Shown one piece after another: positions 35,196 through 43,003 of a DNA stretch of 64,000 bases; position 1 is the stretch's first letter; each line of letters opens with the position of its first letter. The stretch spans positions 1 to 64,000 of the forward strand of contig CANGHW010000016.1 of the NCBI GenBank assembly GCA_947453695.1. The letters run 5' to 3'. This stretch comes from Opitutia bacterium. Its GTDB lineage: Bacteria > Verrucomicrobiota > Verrucomicrobiia > Opitutales > Opitutaceae. Position numbers and translations under genes: made by a program. The notes below the pieces were generated by a model. It worked only from the letters and a program-made list of their open reading frames with translations. It had not been told where the DNA came from and did no database searches.

Positions 35196-37955
35196 TCACA
35201 TCCGCGTCGTCACGCTGAAGCTCCACGTCGTGGGCTCCGCGTAGCGGTAGATGTAGTTGGGCCGGCCGGCCGGCGTGTTAAAGGACGTCGCTCCCGTGAT
35301 CCGGTAGCGGCTGTCACCATTGATCGCGTCGTAGATGTTCTGCAGACCGAGCCGGAAGGTCGTCTGGTATTTGTTCATCATCTTCCGGTCGTAGAGCAGG
35401 TAGCCGCTCAGCGGCAGGGAGGCGCCGGCTTTGTAGCTCACGCCGTTGAAGATCGCGACGTTGTAGTCCGGCGTGAAGATTCCGTTGAAGCCGACGCGCA
35501 GACCGCGCACGCCGGGGATCTGGTAGTCGGCCACGAAACTGCCCGTGTAGGGCACGCTGCGGCGGCCCGAGACCGCGTCGGTGAGGGTATTGGAGCCGAG
35601 CACCGTGCGCGCATTCGCCAGCACCGTGGCGGACTCCGCCATCGTGCGGTCGCCACCGGTCGCGTTGGCTGCGGCCGTGCGTTCCTCGGCGGCGGCGAGG
35701 TAGGCGCGGAATTGCGAGAAGTCCGCCTGCGCCCGCACCTTCGAGGTCGAGAACGACACGCGCGTCTGCAAACCAAACCAGCGCTGGCCCTGCAACGTGA
35801 GCTCCACGCCGCGCGCCTGCTCGTTGGAATTCACCGTGCGGCGCTCGTTATTGAGGCCGTTGATGACCGTCACGTATTTCGGATTACTCGGCAGCACGTT
35901 GTTCGGGTTGATCAGGTCTTCGAGCTGCGTCTGGTTCAGCACGTCGGGCGACCAGGCGTAGGCGGAGTTCACGCGCTTGATGTCGTAGACGCCGAGTGTG
36001 TAGGTGAGCTTGCGCTGGAAGAGGTCGCCCTTGATGCCGACTTCCTTCGTCTTGCCGCGCACCGGTCCGATATCGGGACCGTAAAACACCTGGCGCGACT
36101 GCCAGTTAAACGACTCCGAGTTCACGCCGTAGATATTCACGCTGATGTTGTCCCGGCGGAGGATCGACCAAGTCAGGCCCGCCATCTTGCTCACCGCGGA
36201 GAGGTCAAAGGTCGGGTCATAGGTGTAGGCCGCCGGATTTTCCCACGGCATGCCGGGATGGATGAAATACCCGCGCGCATCGGTCGCGTAGGCCGCATCG
36301 GTCGGGATCTTGCGCTTTAGCGCGTTCCAGCTCACGCCCACCAGCGAGTGGAGACGGCCGCCGAAATACTCGCCCGAGAGCGAGGCTGTCTGGGTCTGTG
36401 CGTAGCGGATGTCGACGAAGGGTCCCGTGACCGTCGTGCTCTCGTAGATCACTGGTTTGAACTCCGGCGTGCTCCGGATGTTCGGCAGGAGGAACTGATC
36501 CCAATACGCCGTCGTGCCGAAGCCCGGGTCGTCGAGATAGGCGCGGAGGCGAACACCGTTATTGGCGATCAGTCCCGGCCCGAGGGCGTTGGCGAGGCCG
36601 GTGCGGCGCGAGAATTTCGTGTCGCGCTGCTTCAACGCGGTGACGACGAGGAGCTGCTTGCTCCAGCGACCGAAGTCGAAGGGATACACCGCGGCGACGC
36701 GGCCCGCGACGACAATGTTGCCGAACACCTTGAAGGCAGCTCCGCCGATCGATTCCTCGATGTAGGGACGGCCGGTGCTGTCGACGCTCAAGACGGGCGG
36801 CGTCTGGCTCGTGCCGAAGGAATTGTCGTTTCGGTCCTCGTGCTGGAACTGCTGGTTGAAGGCCGCCTCGATCGCGAGTTTGCCGATCCGCTGTTCGATC
36901 GTGACGTTGGCCACGTTGAAGATGCGGTTGTTGTAGTCCACCGTGCCGAGCATGTTCGTATATTGGTCGAACCCGGTGAAGGTCTTGAACGTGCCGTTTG
37001 GCAGGCGCACGGCCTGCGTCTGGCCCTGCAGGAGCGAGACCTGATTGCCGGAGGGCCCGCTGCGGTCGATGGCGAGCGGCGGATTCGTGGCAGTGCGCAG
37101 CAGAATTTCCCGGTCAGAGGTGTAATACCAGCCGTTGTTATTGAAGCCACGACCCGCGGCGGCCACGTCGTTGATCGCGAGAGCACTGTCGGCGCGCACG
37201 CGGTGCGTCTCGCCGCGCTCGAGCTCCACGCGGATCGTCGTCGTCTTGAAGGGCTCGTAGGTAAACGCCAGGTCCGCCGCGCGGAAGACGTCGTTCGTGC
37301 CTTTCACGTAGGTCTTGTTGCGGCGGTTCACCAGGTTCAGCCGCACAAAGAAGTTCTTCGCCACCTTGCGGTTCGCATCGAACTGGAACCGGTAGGCATC
37401 GTAGGAGCCCACGCTCACGAAGAGCTCTTCCATGTTCCGCGACCGCGCGCGCTTCGTATAAATCGTCGCCTGGCCGCCCGGATTGGAATCGCCGAACATC
37501 AGCGAGTTCGAGCCCTTGTTGAAATCGAACCGCTCCACGTTGTAGGCGTCCGAGGGCACATACCACGTGAAGAAATTGCGCGAGCTGCCACTGCCGCTCA
37601 GCCCGCGATACGTGATGCGGTCGTCGTTGCGCGACTCGAGGCGCGGGGTGACATCCACGCCGGACACGAAGCGCGCCGCATCCTCCATGTTGAAGGCGCC
37701 GAGATCGCGCATGAACTCCGCCGTGATCACGTCAACCGTGACGGGGAGCTTGGCGAGTTCCTGATTCGTGCGGCTGCCAATGAGCGTAGTGGTCGCGAGC
37801 CAGGATTTATCATCAACATCCGCGACGGTGAAGGGCGAGAGCGCCACCACTTCTTCAGTGGAGGGCGTCGCAGGCGTCGACGCCTGCGCGCCGAAACTGC
37901 GACCGGCGGCAATCATGCCGGCCAGGGACACGACGAGACAACGTGGGTAGTTCAT
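35196..37955 (-). CDS. TonB-dependent receptor (FecA/FhuA-type plug)
   Basis: This 919-residue outer-membrane receptor has a signal peptide (PRCLVVSLAGMIAAGRSFGAQA). A short conserved segment VVALSPFTVADVDDKSW follows, typical of verrucomicrobial receptors. The plug contains ITYRGLSGSGSSRNFFTWYV and FDFNKGSNSLMFGDSNPGGQ, and the long barrel ends in FSVTTRM. The plug resembles siderophore-type receptors more than SusC. The gene is divergent from a PAS-AraC regulator, 209 bases between starts, so regulated expression by that protein is likely. It starts at 37955; the open frame upstream contains the shared promoter region. Confidence 0.93.
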   Translation of the reverse strand: MNYPRCLVVSLAGMIAAGRSFGAQASTPATPSTEEVVALSPFTVADVDDKSWLATTTLIGSRTNQELAKLPVTVDVITAEFMRDLGAFNMEDAARFVSGVDVTPRLESRNDDRITYRGLSGSGSSRNFFTWYVPSDAYNVERFDFNKGSNSLMFGDSNPGGQATIYTKRARSRNMEELFVSVGSYDAYRFQFDANRKVAKNFFVRLNLVNRRNKTYVKGTNDVFRAADLAFTYEPFKTTTIRVELERGETHRVRADSALAINDVAAAGRGFNNNGWYYTSDREILLRTATNPPLAIDRSGPSGNQVSLLQGQTQAVRLPNGTFKTFTGFDQYTNMLGTVDYNNRIFNVANVTIEQRIGKLAIEAAFNQQFQHEDRNDNSFGTSQTPPVLSVDSTGRPYIEESIGGAAFKVFGNIVVAGRVAAVYPFDFGRWSKQLLVVTALKQRDTKFSRRTGLANALGPGLIANNGVRLRAYLDDPGFGTTAYWDQFLLPNIRSTPEFKPVIYESTTVTGPFVDIRYAQTQTASLSGEYFGGRLHSLVGVSWNALKRKIPTDAAYATDARGYFIHPGMPWENPAAYTYDPTFDLSAVSKMAGLTWSILRRDNISVNIYGVNSESFNWQSRQVFYGPDIGPVRGKTKEVGIKGDLFQRKLTYTLGVYDIKRVNSAYAWSPDVLNQTQLEDLINPNNVLPSNPKYVTVINGLNNERRTVNSNEQARGVELTLQGQRWFGLQTRVSFSTSKVRAQADFSQFRAYLAAAEERTAAANATGGDRTMAESATVLANARTVLGSNTLTDAVSGRRSVPYTGSFVADYQIPGVRGLRVGFNGIFTPDYNVAIFNGVSYKAGASLPLSGYLLYDRKMMNKYQTTFRLGLQNIYDAINGDSRYRITGATSFNTPAGRPNYIYRYAEPTTWSFSVTTRM

Positions 37956-38164
37956 AGTGGGGTGGAAACGAAACGACCTAAACAAGGTGGGGAGGGTCAC
38001 TGCATCCAAGAGCGCACCGTGATTGTCCACTGCAAATTCTGCAACTCGGCCCCGCACCTCCCACGCCCCGGGGCGGCCACCCCACCCGCCACCGGTCGCA
38101 CGATCGGGAACAAAAGTTTGCCTCTCCCGTCGCGTTGGTTGTCTTCTCCCCGATCAACGTCCCG

Positions 38165-38908
38165 ATGAACAGCGACACGCACATGCTCGCCAACCTTAGC
38201 CGCATCGGGGCGGTCGCGTCGGAAGTGATCGAGCTCTTCGACTTCGTCGCCGACTCCCTTCTCTGGCTCAAGGACGAGGCCGGTCACTATCAGTGGGTCA
38301 ACGTCGCGTTCTACCTCAACTTCGGTCTCCAGTCCCGCGCCGAGGTCATCGGCCGCACCGACTACGATCTCTGCGGCCTCGCCCTCGCCAACCAATACCG
38401 CATCGACGACGAACGCGTCCTCGCCGGCGAGCGCATCCTCTCCCGCGTCGAGCTCGTCGGCCGCTTCGACCACACCGCCCGCTGGTGCGTCACCTCCAAG
38501 ATTCCGATCCATGACGCCAAGGGCCGCGTCGTCGGCACCGCCGGCGTCACCCGCCCGCTCAACGAGCAGAAGCCCGGCACGCCCCCCGACTCTCCGCTCA
38601 GCGGCGCGATCCGCTACGTCAGCCAGAATTTCAACGACACGATCACCAACCGTGTCCTCGCCAAGGCCTGCGGTCTCTCGGTGCGCGCCTTTGAGCGCCA
38701 ATTCCGCGCCACCTACCACAGCTCGCCCCACGACTACGTGCGCCAGGTCCGCGTGCGCATGAGCTGCAGCGCCCTCGTCTTTTCCAAAAAATCCCTCGCC
38801 GAAGTCGCCGGCGAATTCGGCTTCGCCGACCAAAGCCATTTCACGAAGGAGTTCCGCCGCATCATGGGCGAAACCCCGCGCGCCTACCGCGCCCGCTGCC
38901 AGAGCTGA
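38165..38908 (+). CDS. AraC-family regulator with N-terminal PAS-like domain
   Basis: This 247-residue transcription factor has a PAS-like sensor domain in its first half (about 20-135, including LLWLKDEAGHYQWVNVAF and IGRTDYDLC). The C-terminal half is an AraC helix-turn-helix domain (about 148-247, ALAKACGLSVRAFERQF-like first HTH and FGFADQSHFTKEFRRIMG second HTH). The PAS ligand is unknown. Being divergent from the TonB receptor at 35.2-38.0 kb, it probably controls that receptor. The ATG at 38165 was chosen, though an upstream ATG at 38135 is in frame. Confidence 0.92.
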   Translation: MNSDTHMLANLSRIGAVASEVIELFDFVADSLLWLKDEAGHYQWVNVAFYLNFGLQSRAEVIGRTDYDLCGLALANQYRIDDERVLAGERILSRVELVGRFDHTARWCVTSKIPIHDAKGRVVGTAGVTRPLNEQKPGTPPDSPLSGAIRYVSQNFNDTITNRVLAKACGLSVRAFERQFRATYHSSPHDYVRQVRVRMSCSALVFSKKSLAEVAGEFGFADQSHFTKEFRRIMGETPRAYRARCQS

Positions 38909-38934
38909 GGCCGCCCTGCGGGGCACAAAAAAAA

Positions 38935-38995
38935 GAGGGCCGGGACGCAGGCCGGGCGCGGCTTGAGCCGCACCCGACCGTCTATCCCGGCCCTC
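38935..38995. terminator. Large hairpin terminator after the AraC gene
   Basis: An 11-bp stem GAGGGCCGGGA / TCCCGGCCCTC encloses a second smaller hairpin (GCGCGGC TTGA GCCGC-type). The plus strand carries a run of eight A just before the stem, so the minus-strand transcript of the following gene would end in a U-run. It probably ends transcription from both sides. Confidence 0.8.
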
Positions 38996-39060
38996 TCCTC
39001 ACCTCTGGTCTCTCCGCTCTGAGCTCTTAACTCTCGGCTTTGAGCCTTTAACCCTCCGCG

Positions 39061-39798
39061 CTACGCGGCCGCCGCTACGGTCGAAACCGTCGCAGTCGCC
39101 GACACCGGTGTCTTCACCGGCGTCGGCTCCCCGGGTTGATCGGCCGAGCGGGTGCCCGGTCGGTCAATCACGAGGGAGTTCGCGCGATGCTTATTGTAGA
39201 GCGCGGGGTTCTTCTTCCACAGCGGCAGGATCACGCGGTCGAGTTGACCGGTGATGGCCGCGTCGAGCTTGCGGAACGCTTCTTCCAGCTCGTCCGTGGC
39301 GACCGAGCGGTCGACGACGATGCTACGCGGAGCCGCGAGCAGGTCCCTGGCCGTATCGATCTTCTGCTGCAGCTCGGCGAGCGTGGCCACCGTCATTACC
39401 GTCTCGGGGATCGTGCCCAGCGCGGCTGCGACCGCGTCGTGCACGCCCTGACACATCTTGACGCGCTCCTCGAAACGACCGCGGGTGACCACGCGAGGCT
39501 TCACGGCCACTTGGACGGCGAGCTCGGCGAGGCCGGCCCGATCTGCATGGGCGTAAACCAGGCCGGCCACCCACAGGGTTGCCTCCGTCATGTCCTCGAA
39601 GCCCGCGTCGCGGCGCAGGTAAATCGCTTCGAGCGATTGAACCTGGCGCAGCGCCAGGGATTCGACGAGACCGAGACGGTCGAGAAACACGGTCAACGCT
39701 TCGGGCAATCCGATGATATGAGCGTTGTCCGCGGGGTTGGTAAACAGGGCGGCAAGGACGCGCGCCCGGGTGAGCTTGGCATGTTGTTGTGCATTCAT
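39061..39798 (-). CDS. Hypothetical helical protein
   Basis: This 245-residue protein has no family I can name. It is mostly predicted alpha-helical, with no signal peptide or transmembrane segment. It has a leading helix rich in Ala/Leu, a central charged region (RGRFEERVKMCQGVHDAV) and a C-terminal Thr/Val/Ala tail (TPVSATATVSTVAAAA). Codon bias matches the genome and the frame is long and clean, so the gene is very probably real. It is flanked by a hairpin on its 3-prime side. There is no operon partner. Confidence 0.75.
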   Translation of the reverse strand: MNAQQHAKLTRARVLAALFTNPADNAHIIGLPEALTVFLDRLGLVESLALRQVQSLEAIYLRRDAGFEDMTEATLWVAGLVYAHADRAGLAELAVQVAVKPRVVTRGRFEERVKMCQGVHDAVAAALGTIPETVMTVATLAELQQKIDTARDLLAAPRSIVVDRSVATDELEEAFRKLDAAITGQLDRVILPLWKKNPALYNKHRANSLVIDRPGTRSADQPGEPTPVKTPVSATATVSTVAAAA

Positions 39799-40587
39799 GG
39801 TGTTCTATCTATCAAGTGACTATCGTTACTGTGCAGTGTCGGCCCTGGTGGGGCCGTTCCCGGCCGGAATTGGCCGAAAAGGGAGGGTGACGCGGCGCGC
39901 CGTGCGCGGGTCAGGGTGGGAAATTTGGGGGCGATGAGCGCAGGTCTCGGACGTGCGAAGATCGGCAAGGAGCGGTGGCATTTTGTTTGGTGTGGAAGTT
40001 TCGGCGGCGAAGGACTTCGCGCGTCTATACTTCTCTTTACCGGCGAGATTTCGAAATTCGCCGATTCGCCGATATTTTTTCGAAAAATCTTTCGCCGAAG
40101 AAAAAACGCCCCACCTCCGGCCGGCCCGCGTCCCCTTAAAACACACCTTAGCCCCTACCCGTCGCCCGGTGCGGTTTGAGCCTCAGGCCGCCGCTCTTTC
40201 ATCCTAGAAACACCCAATCGAACCTCAGATTGCGCCGGATTTAGTCGTGGCGCGGTGCTTGAGCCCGCGTCCGGAACGATCGGCGTGAAGGTGAAGCGCT
40301 GCAACGGAGTTCTTGGCCCGAGCAGATCGAAAGACGACGATCACGTTTGGGCTAGCAACGACACCGTGAGGCATGCCGCAGAGGGCGGCGTGATCGCGAA
40401 TCGAATCGGCTTCATTCCGCAACAAACAGTCCATAGGCGGCCACTCTGATCGTAATGCCTTGCTTCGCCTGAAGTTGAGGTAGGGCCATCCAAAGGGCAA
40501 AGAACCAAGAAGCTGATTCTGGACTTATCCGTGCTACCTGAGGAATAGCACCGGCGCTCCTTGGTGTAGAACGCTCCTCTATCGTTA
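39799..40587. other. Gene-poor, AT-richer stretch
   Basis: About 790 bases without a convincing gene. Overlapping open frames on both strands around 40225-40500 have no family resemblance and no signal. A run of TTTTTTCGAAAAA near 40073 is an imperfect palindrome. Base composition is lower in GC than the flanks, as is the next 3 kb. Confidence 0.5.
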
Positions 40588-40613
40588 AACTTAATGTTCT
40601 AAAAAATTAAGTT
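40588..40613. terminator. AT-rich hairpin downstream of the LysR gene (weak)
   Basis: AACTTAAT and ATTAAGTT form an 8-bp inverted repeat around a 10-base centre, 27 bases past the LysR stop on the minus strand. The stem is all A/T except two pairs, so it is weaker than the other hairpins. The minus-strand loop is T-rich. Confidence 0.4.
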
Positions 40614-40639
40614 ACACCCGGCGGGCCTACGCCCACCTA

Positions 40640-41551
40640 TCAGAACAGCACGTTCTGAATGAATTCGTCGACGTGTGCAGGAATATCTCGATTCCGTCGC
40701 ACGACGACGACCAGCTCGCGGGTAAAGCGAGCGGGCCATGCAATTCGGCGTATGTTTCTTTTGCGGGCATAGAGCGCGAGGGCACGGATGGGGACGCAAC
40801 TCACACCCATTCCGAGCGCCACCAGATTAATGATTAGGTCGAAATTATCGAGGGTCATGCCTGGTTCGACCACGATTCTTTCGCGCTTCATCCAAGCACG
40901 GAGTCGACGGCCCGTGTTTCCCGAGTCGGCCAACAGCAACCAATTTTGTCGATTCATCCAATCGAGTCGCGCACGCCTCGAGGCTGAATCGAAATCGAGG
41001 GCGGCGTTCGTGGGCGCAATGATGGTGAAAGCATCGGTAAACCGATGCGTGACCCGCAGCGTCCCGGGCAGCCGCGTCGGGGGGCAGACAACGCCGAGAT
41101 CGGTTTCGTTGTTTTCGAGTGCCGTCAGGATTTTTTCGCTGGTATCGGAAGATACCCGGTATCCCAGCTGCGGCAGGCGTCGAAGGTTGGCGTGAAAGAA
41201 ACCCGGCAGATAAGCGAGTCCGACGGAGCGAGAGACCGCGACGCTGATCTCTTTCCTCGCTCCGTTGAATTCCTCGCGGATGCGCCGTAAGATCTGGTCC
41301 ACGTTCCCTAGCAATCGGCCCGATTCCGCCCGCAACATACGCCCGGCCGGCGTCAAGTGGACGCTGCGCGTGGTGCGTTCGAACAAAGCCACGCCTAGGC
41401 TTTCCTCTATCCCCTGCATCTGGCGCGTGACGGCGCTTTGCGTAAGCCCCGCAAGCTCTGCCGCCTTCGTGAAACTGCGGTGCTCTGCAACCAAATGAAA
41501 CAAGTGCAGTTCGTAGATATCGAAAGGGGCCGTCTTCAGAAACTCATGCAT
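40640..41551 (-). CDS. LysR-family transcriptional regulator
   Basis: This 303-residue LysR-type regulator has the N-terminal winged helix (HLVAEHRSFTKAAELAGLTQSAVTRQMQGIE), a linker helix and a periplasmic-binding-protein-like effector domain (about 95-300). The co-inducer is unknown. It is divergent from a small ferredoxin gene whose start is 80 bases away, and two related palindromes lie in this gap, one covering the LysR start codon. By family rule it likely regulates the ferredoxin and itself. Codon use appears less GC-biased than most of the window, consistent with an accessory origin. Confidence 0.93.
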   Translation of the reverse strand: MHEFLKTAPFDIYELHLFHLVAEHRSFTKAAELAGLTQSAVTRQMQGIEESLGVALFERTTRSVHLTPAGRMLRAESGRLLGNVDQILRRIREEFNGARKEISVAVSRSVGLAYLPGFFHANLRRLPQLGYRVSSDTSEKILTALENNETDLGVVCPPTRLPGTLRVTHRFTDAFTIIAPTNAALDFDSASRRARLDWMNRQNWLLLADSGNTGRRLRAWMKRERIVVEPGMTLDNFDLIINLVALGMGVSCVPIRALALYARKRNIRRIAWPARFTRELVVVVRRNRDIPAHVDEFIQNVLF

Positions 41552-41581
41552 TTAATGCATGGAAACATGGCTTTAATGAAT
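41546..41581. promoter_or_regulatory. Two LysR-type palindromes two helical turns apart
   Basis: ATGCATT-T-AATGCAT at 41546-41560 is a perfect 7-1-7 palindrome and overlaps the LysR start codon. A related sequence ATGGCTTTAATGAAT at 41567-41581 differs at three positions and is offset by exactly 21 bases, which places the two sites on the same DNA face. This fits recognition and activation sites of a LysR tetramer. Confidence 0.6.
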
Positions 41582-41630
41582 TTCACGCAGAATCGGAGAC
41601 AAGCTATGCTCACGGCGAACCAACCAAACC

Positions 41631-41870
41631 ATGGCCACCACTACCGAACGCCTGCCTCAGAACATCCTCGGCCGCTACTATGTCGACTCGAGTTGCGTCG
41701 ATTGCGATCTCTGCCGCGCCAACGCGTCCACCTTCTTCACTCGCGACGATGAAATCGGACAATCGGTTGTGCACCGACAACCCATCACGCCTGAAGAAGT
41801 CTTGTTGGCCGAAGATGCACGCGAAGGCTGTCCGTCTGAGTCGATTGGCAACGATGGAGACCGTGTTTGA
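41631..41870 (+). CDS. Small ferredoxin-like iron-sulfur protein
   Basis: This 79-residue protein has the cysteine pattern CVDCDLC, with a fourth cysteine in EGCPSESI. That makes it a single 4Fe-4S (or 3Fe-4S) ferredoxin of the short type in which one central residue may be replaced. Such ferredoxins donate electrons to oxygenases or cytochrome P450s, but no such partner is adjacent. The first residues MATTTERLPQ are polar. It is divergent from the LysR gene, and control by that regulator is likely. Confidence 0.8.
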   Translation: MATTTERLPQNILGRYYVDSSCVDCDLCRANASTFFTRDDEIGQSVVHRQPITPEEVLLAEDAREGCPSESIGNDGDRV

Positions 41871-42310
41871 AGTGCCGCGATACGCTGCAGCGCGAGGTAA
41901 AGAGGCGCAGCAAGTCATCACCCCCCGGCGCCCCGATTAGATCGTCGCCGACAAGATGATCCTAGCTGCACTTCGGTTTATCGTTCCAGCGGCATCTGAG
42001 ACCAAATATCAGGGGCAGTGACAGTCTGGGTGTGTGCCGAAAGGGAAACGACGTGCGATGTGTCGCGATGGACAAACCGCGTGTCCAACAAGCGAAGATC
42101 GAGCGGCCAGTTCACCAGTATTCAATTCGTCCAATTACTGCTAAGGCAGGCACCAAGGCTCGTTGTGCCAAGTTGAACCTGAGTCCCCTATCGGAAGTCT
42201 CGGCGGCAATGCCTAACTTTTTCGGATAACCGAGCTACCTCCGCCTTCGACGATCGCACCAGAGCCTCACACTGGAGCGCCTCTATCGGCGCAAAGACGC
42301 ATGCACTGCA
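41871..42310. other. Region without a recognised gene
   Basis: About 440 bases between the ferredoxin and antitoxin genes. A 65-codon frame on the plus strand (42032-42229) has no recognisable feature and I did not call it. No hairpin with a T-run was seen. Confidence 0.5.
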
Positions 42311-42634
42311 TCAATCAGCAAGCAACACCTCGGGATGCTTGCGGGCGATGTCGAGCAAGCGCAGAGCCGCGCCGGTTGGTCTCCTCCGGCCACGCTCCCA
42401 ACTCGCGGCGGTCACGGTCGGAATATTCATCATCGCGGCGAACACCGGCTGACTCACGTTGAGCTTGCGGCGGATCGAGCGCACCTGCGAAGGCGTGAGC
42501 GGTTTGACTGGCGCGGGCAACGGCATCGTCGCCGTGCGCAGAGTGAGTTTCTGTTTCCCCGTTAGGTGATGTGCGAATGCCTCAACGCTGCCGACGAGAT
42601 CGTCGGCGTTGAACTCAATGTCTTTGGTTTTCAT
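42311..42634 (-). CDS. HTH antitoxin of a type II toxin-antitoxin pair
   Basis: This 107-residue protein has a C-terminal Cro/C1-type helix-turn-helix (LTPSQVRSIRRKLNVSQPVFAAMMNIPTVTAASWERGRRRPTGAAL...). This is the layout of HigA/MqsA-like or RelE-linked antitoxins in which the DNA-binding domain follows a toxin-binding N-terminus. It overlaps the end of the toxin gene by 20 bases. The order toxin-first, antitoxin-second is that of higBA-type modules. It should neutralise the toxin and repress the operon at the palindrome at 42966. Confidence 0.88.
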   Translation of the reverse strand: MKTKDIEFNADDLVGSVEAFAHHLTGKQKLTLRTATMPLPAPVKPLTPSQVRSIRRKLNVSQPVFAAMMNIPTVTAASWERGRRRPTGAALRLLDIARKHPEVLLAD

Positions 42635-42965
42635 GTCTGAATTCTCGTTTGATGGTTTCGACCGCAGCCCTTAACCGTTTTTCCTGATCCGGCGTGAGGT
42701 TCTCCGACTTGGCCTTGTTATAGACATAAAAGAAAATGACCGCTAGGTGCTGAGGAAGGTAGAGATAGATCACGCGCGCACCACCGGCCCGACTACGGCC
42801 TTCCAAGGCCATGCGCACTTTGCGCAAGCCCTGCAATCGTGGGATGATGTCACCTTTTTCCGGGTCTTTGAGTAGGTCGTTTTGAAGTTGTCTCAGAAAA
42901 TGGTCATCGGTGACCTGCGTGATCAGATGAGTGAAAAGCGGCAGTTCGATGAACGTTAGTTTCAT
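42615..42965 (-). CDS. RelE/HigB-type toxin
   Basis: This 116-residue protein is of the RelE/ParE superfamily, HigB-like branch with the signature LLKDPEKGDIIPRLQGLRKVRMALEGRSRAGGARVIYLYL. Ribosome-dependent mRNA cleavage is the expected activity. I start it at the ATG at 42965, which follows an AAGGGG-type Shine-Dalgarno; a TTG at 43007 would add 14 residues and cross the operator palindrome. Together with the antitoxin it forms a module typical of mobile or accessory regions. The downstream antitoxin start lies within its last codons, so the two are coupled. Confidence 0.88.
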   Translation of the reverse strand: MKLTFIELPLFTHLITQVTDDHFLRQLQNDLLKDPEKGDIIPRLQGLRKVRMALEGRSRAGGARVIYLYLPQHLAVIFFYVYNKAKSENLTPDQEKRLRAAVETIKREFRHENQRH

Positions 42966-42990
42966 TTTCCCCTTACCCTGTAAGGGGAAA
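42966..42990. promoter_or_regulatory. Palindromic operator of the toxin-antitoxin operon
   Basis: An 11-bp perfect inverted repeat TTTCCCCTTAC / GTAAGGGGAAA with a 3-base spacer abuts the toxin start codon. One arm also contains the AAGGGG ribosome-binding sequence. A repressor bound here could block transcription, and the RNA hairpin would hide the ribosome site. Confidence 0.75.
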
Positions 42991-43003
42991 TTTTCAAGCA
43001 GGG

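Noticed and set aside
40225-40500. 91-residue gene on the minus strand
   Set aside because: A plus-strand frame overlaps it, neither has recognisable features, and there is no start signal.
42032-42229. 65-residue plus-strand gene
   Set aside because: No similarity, no signal, and no neighbour relation; such a frame is expected by chance.
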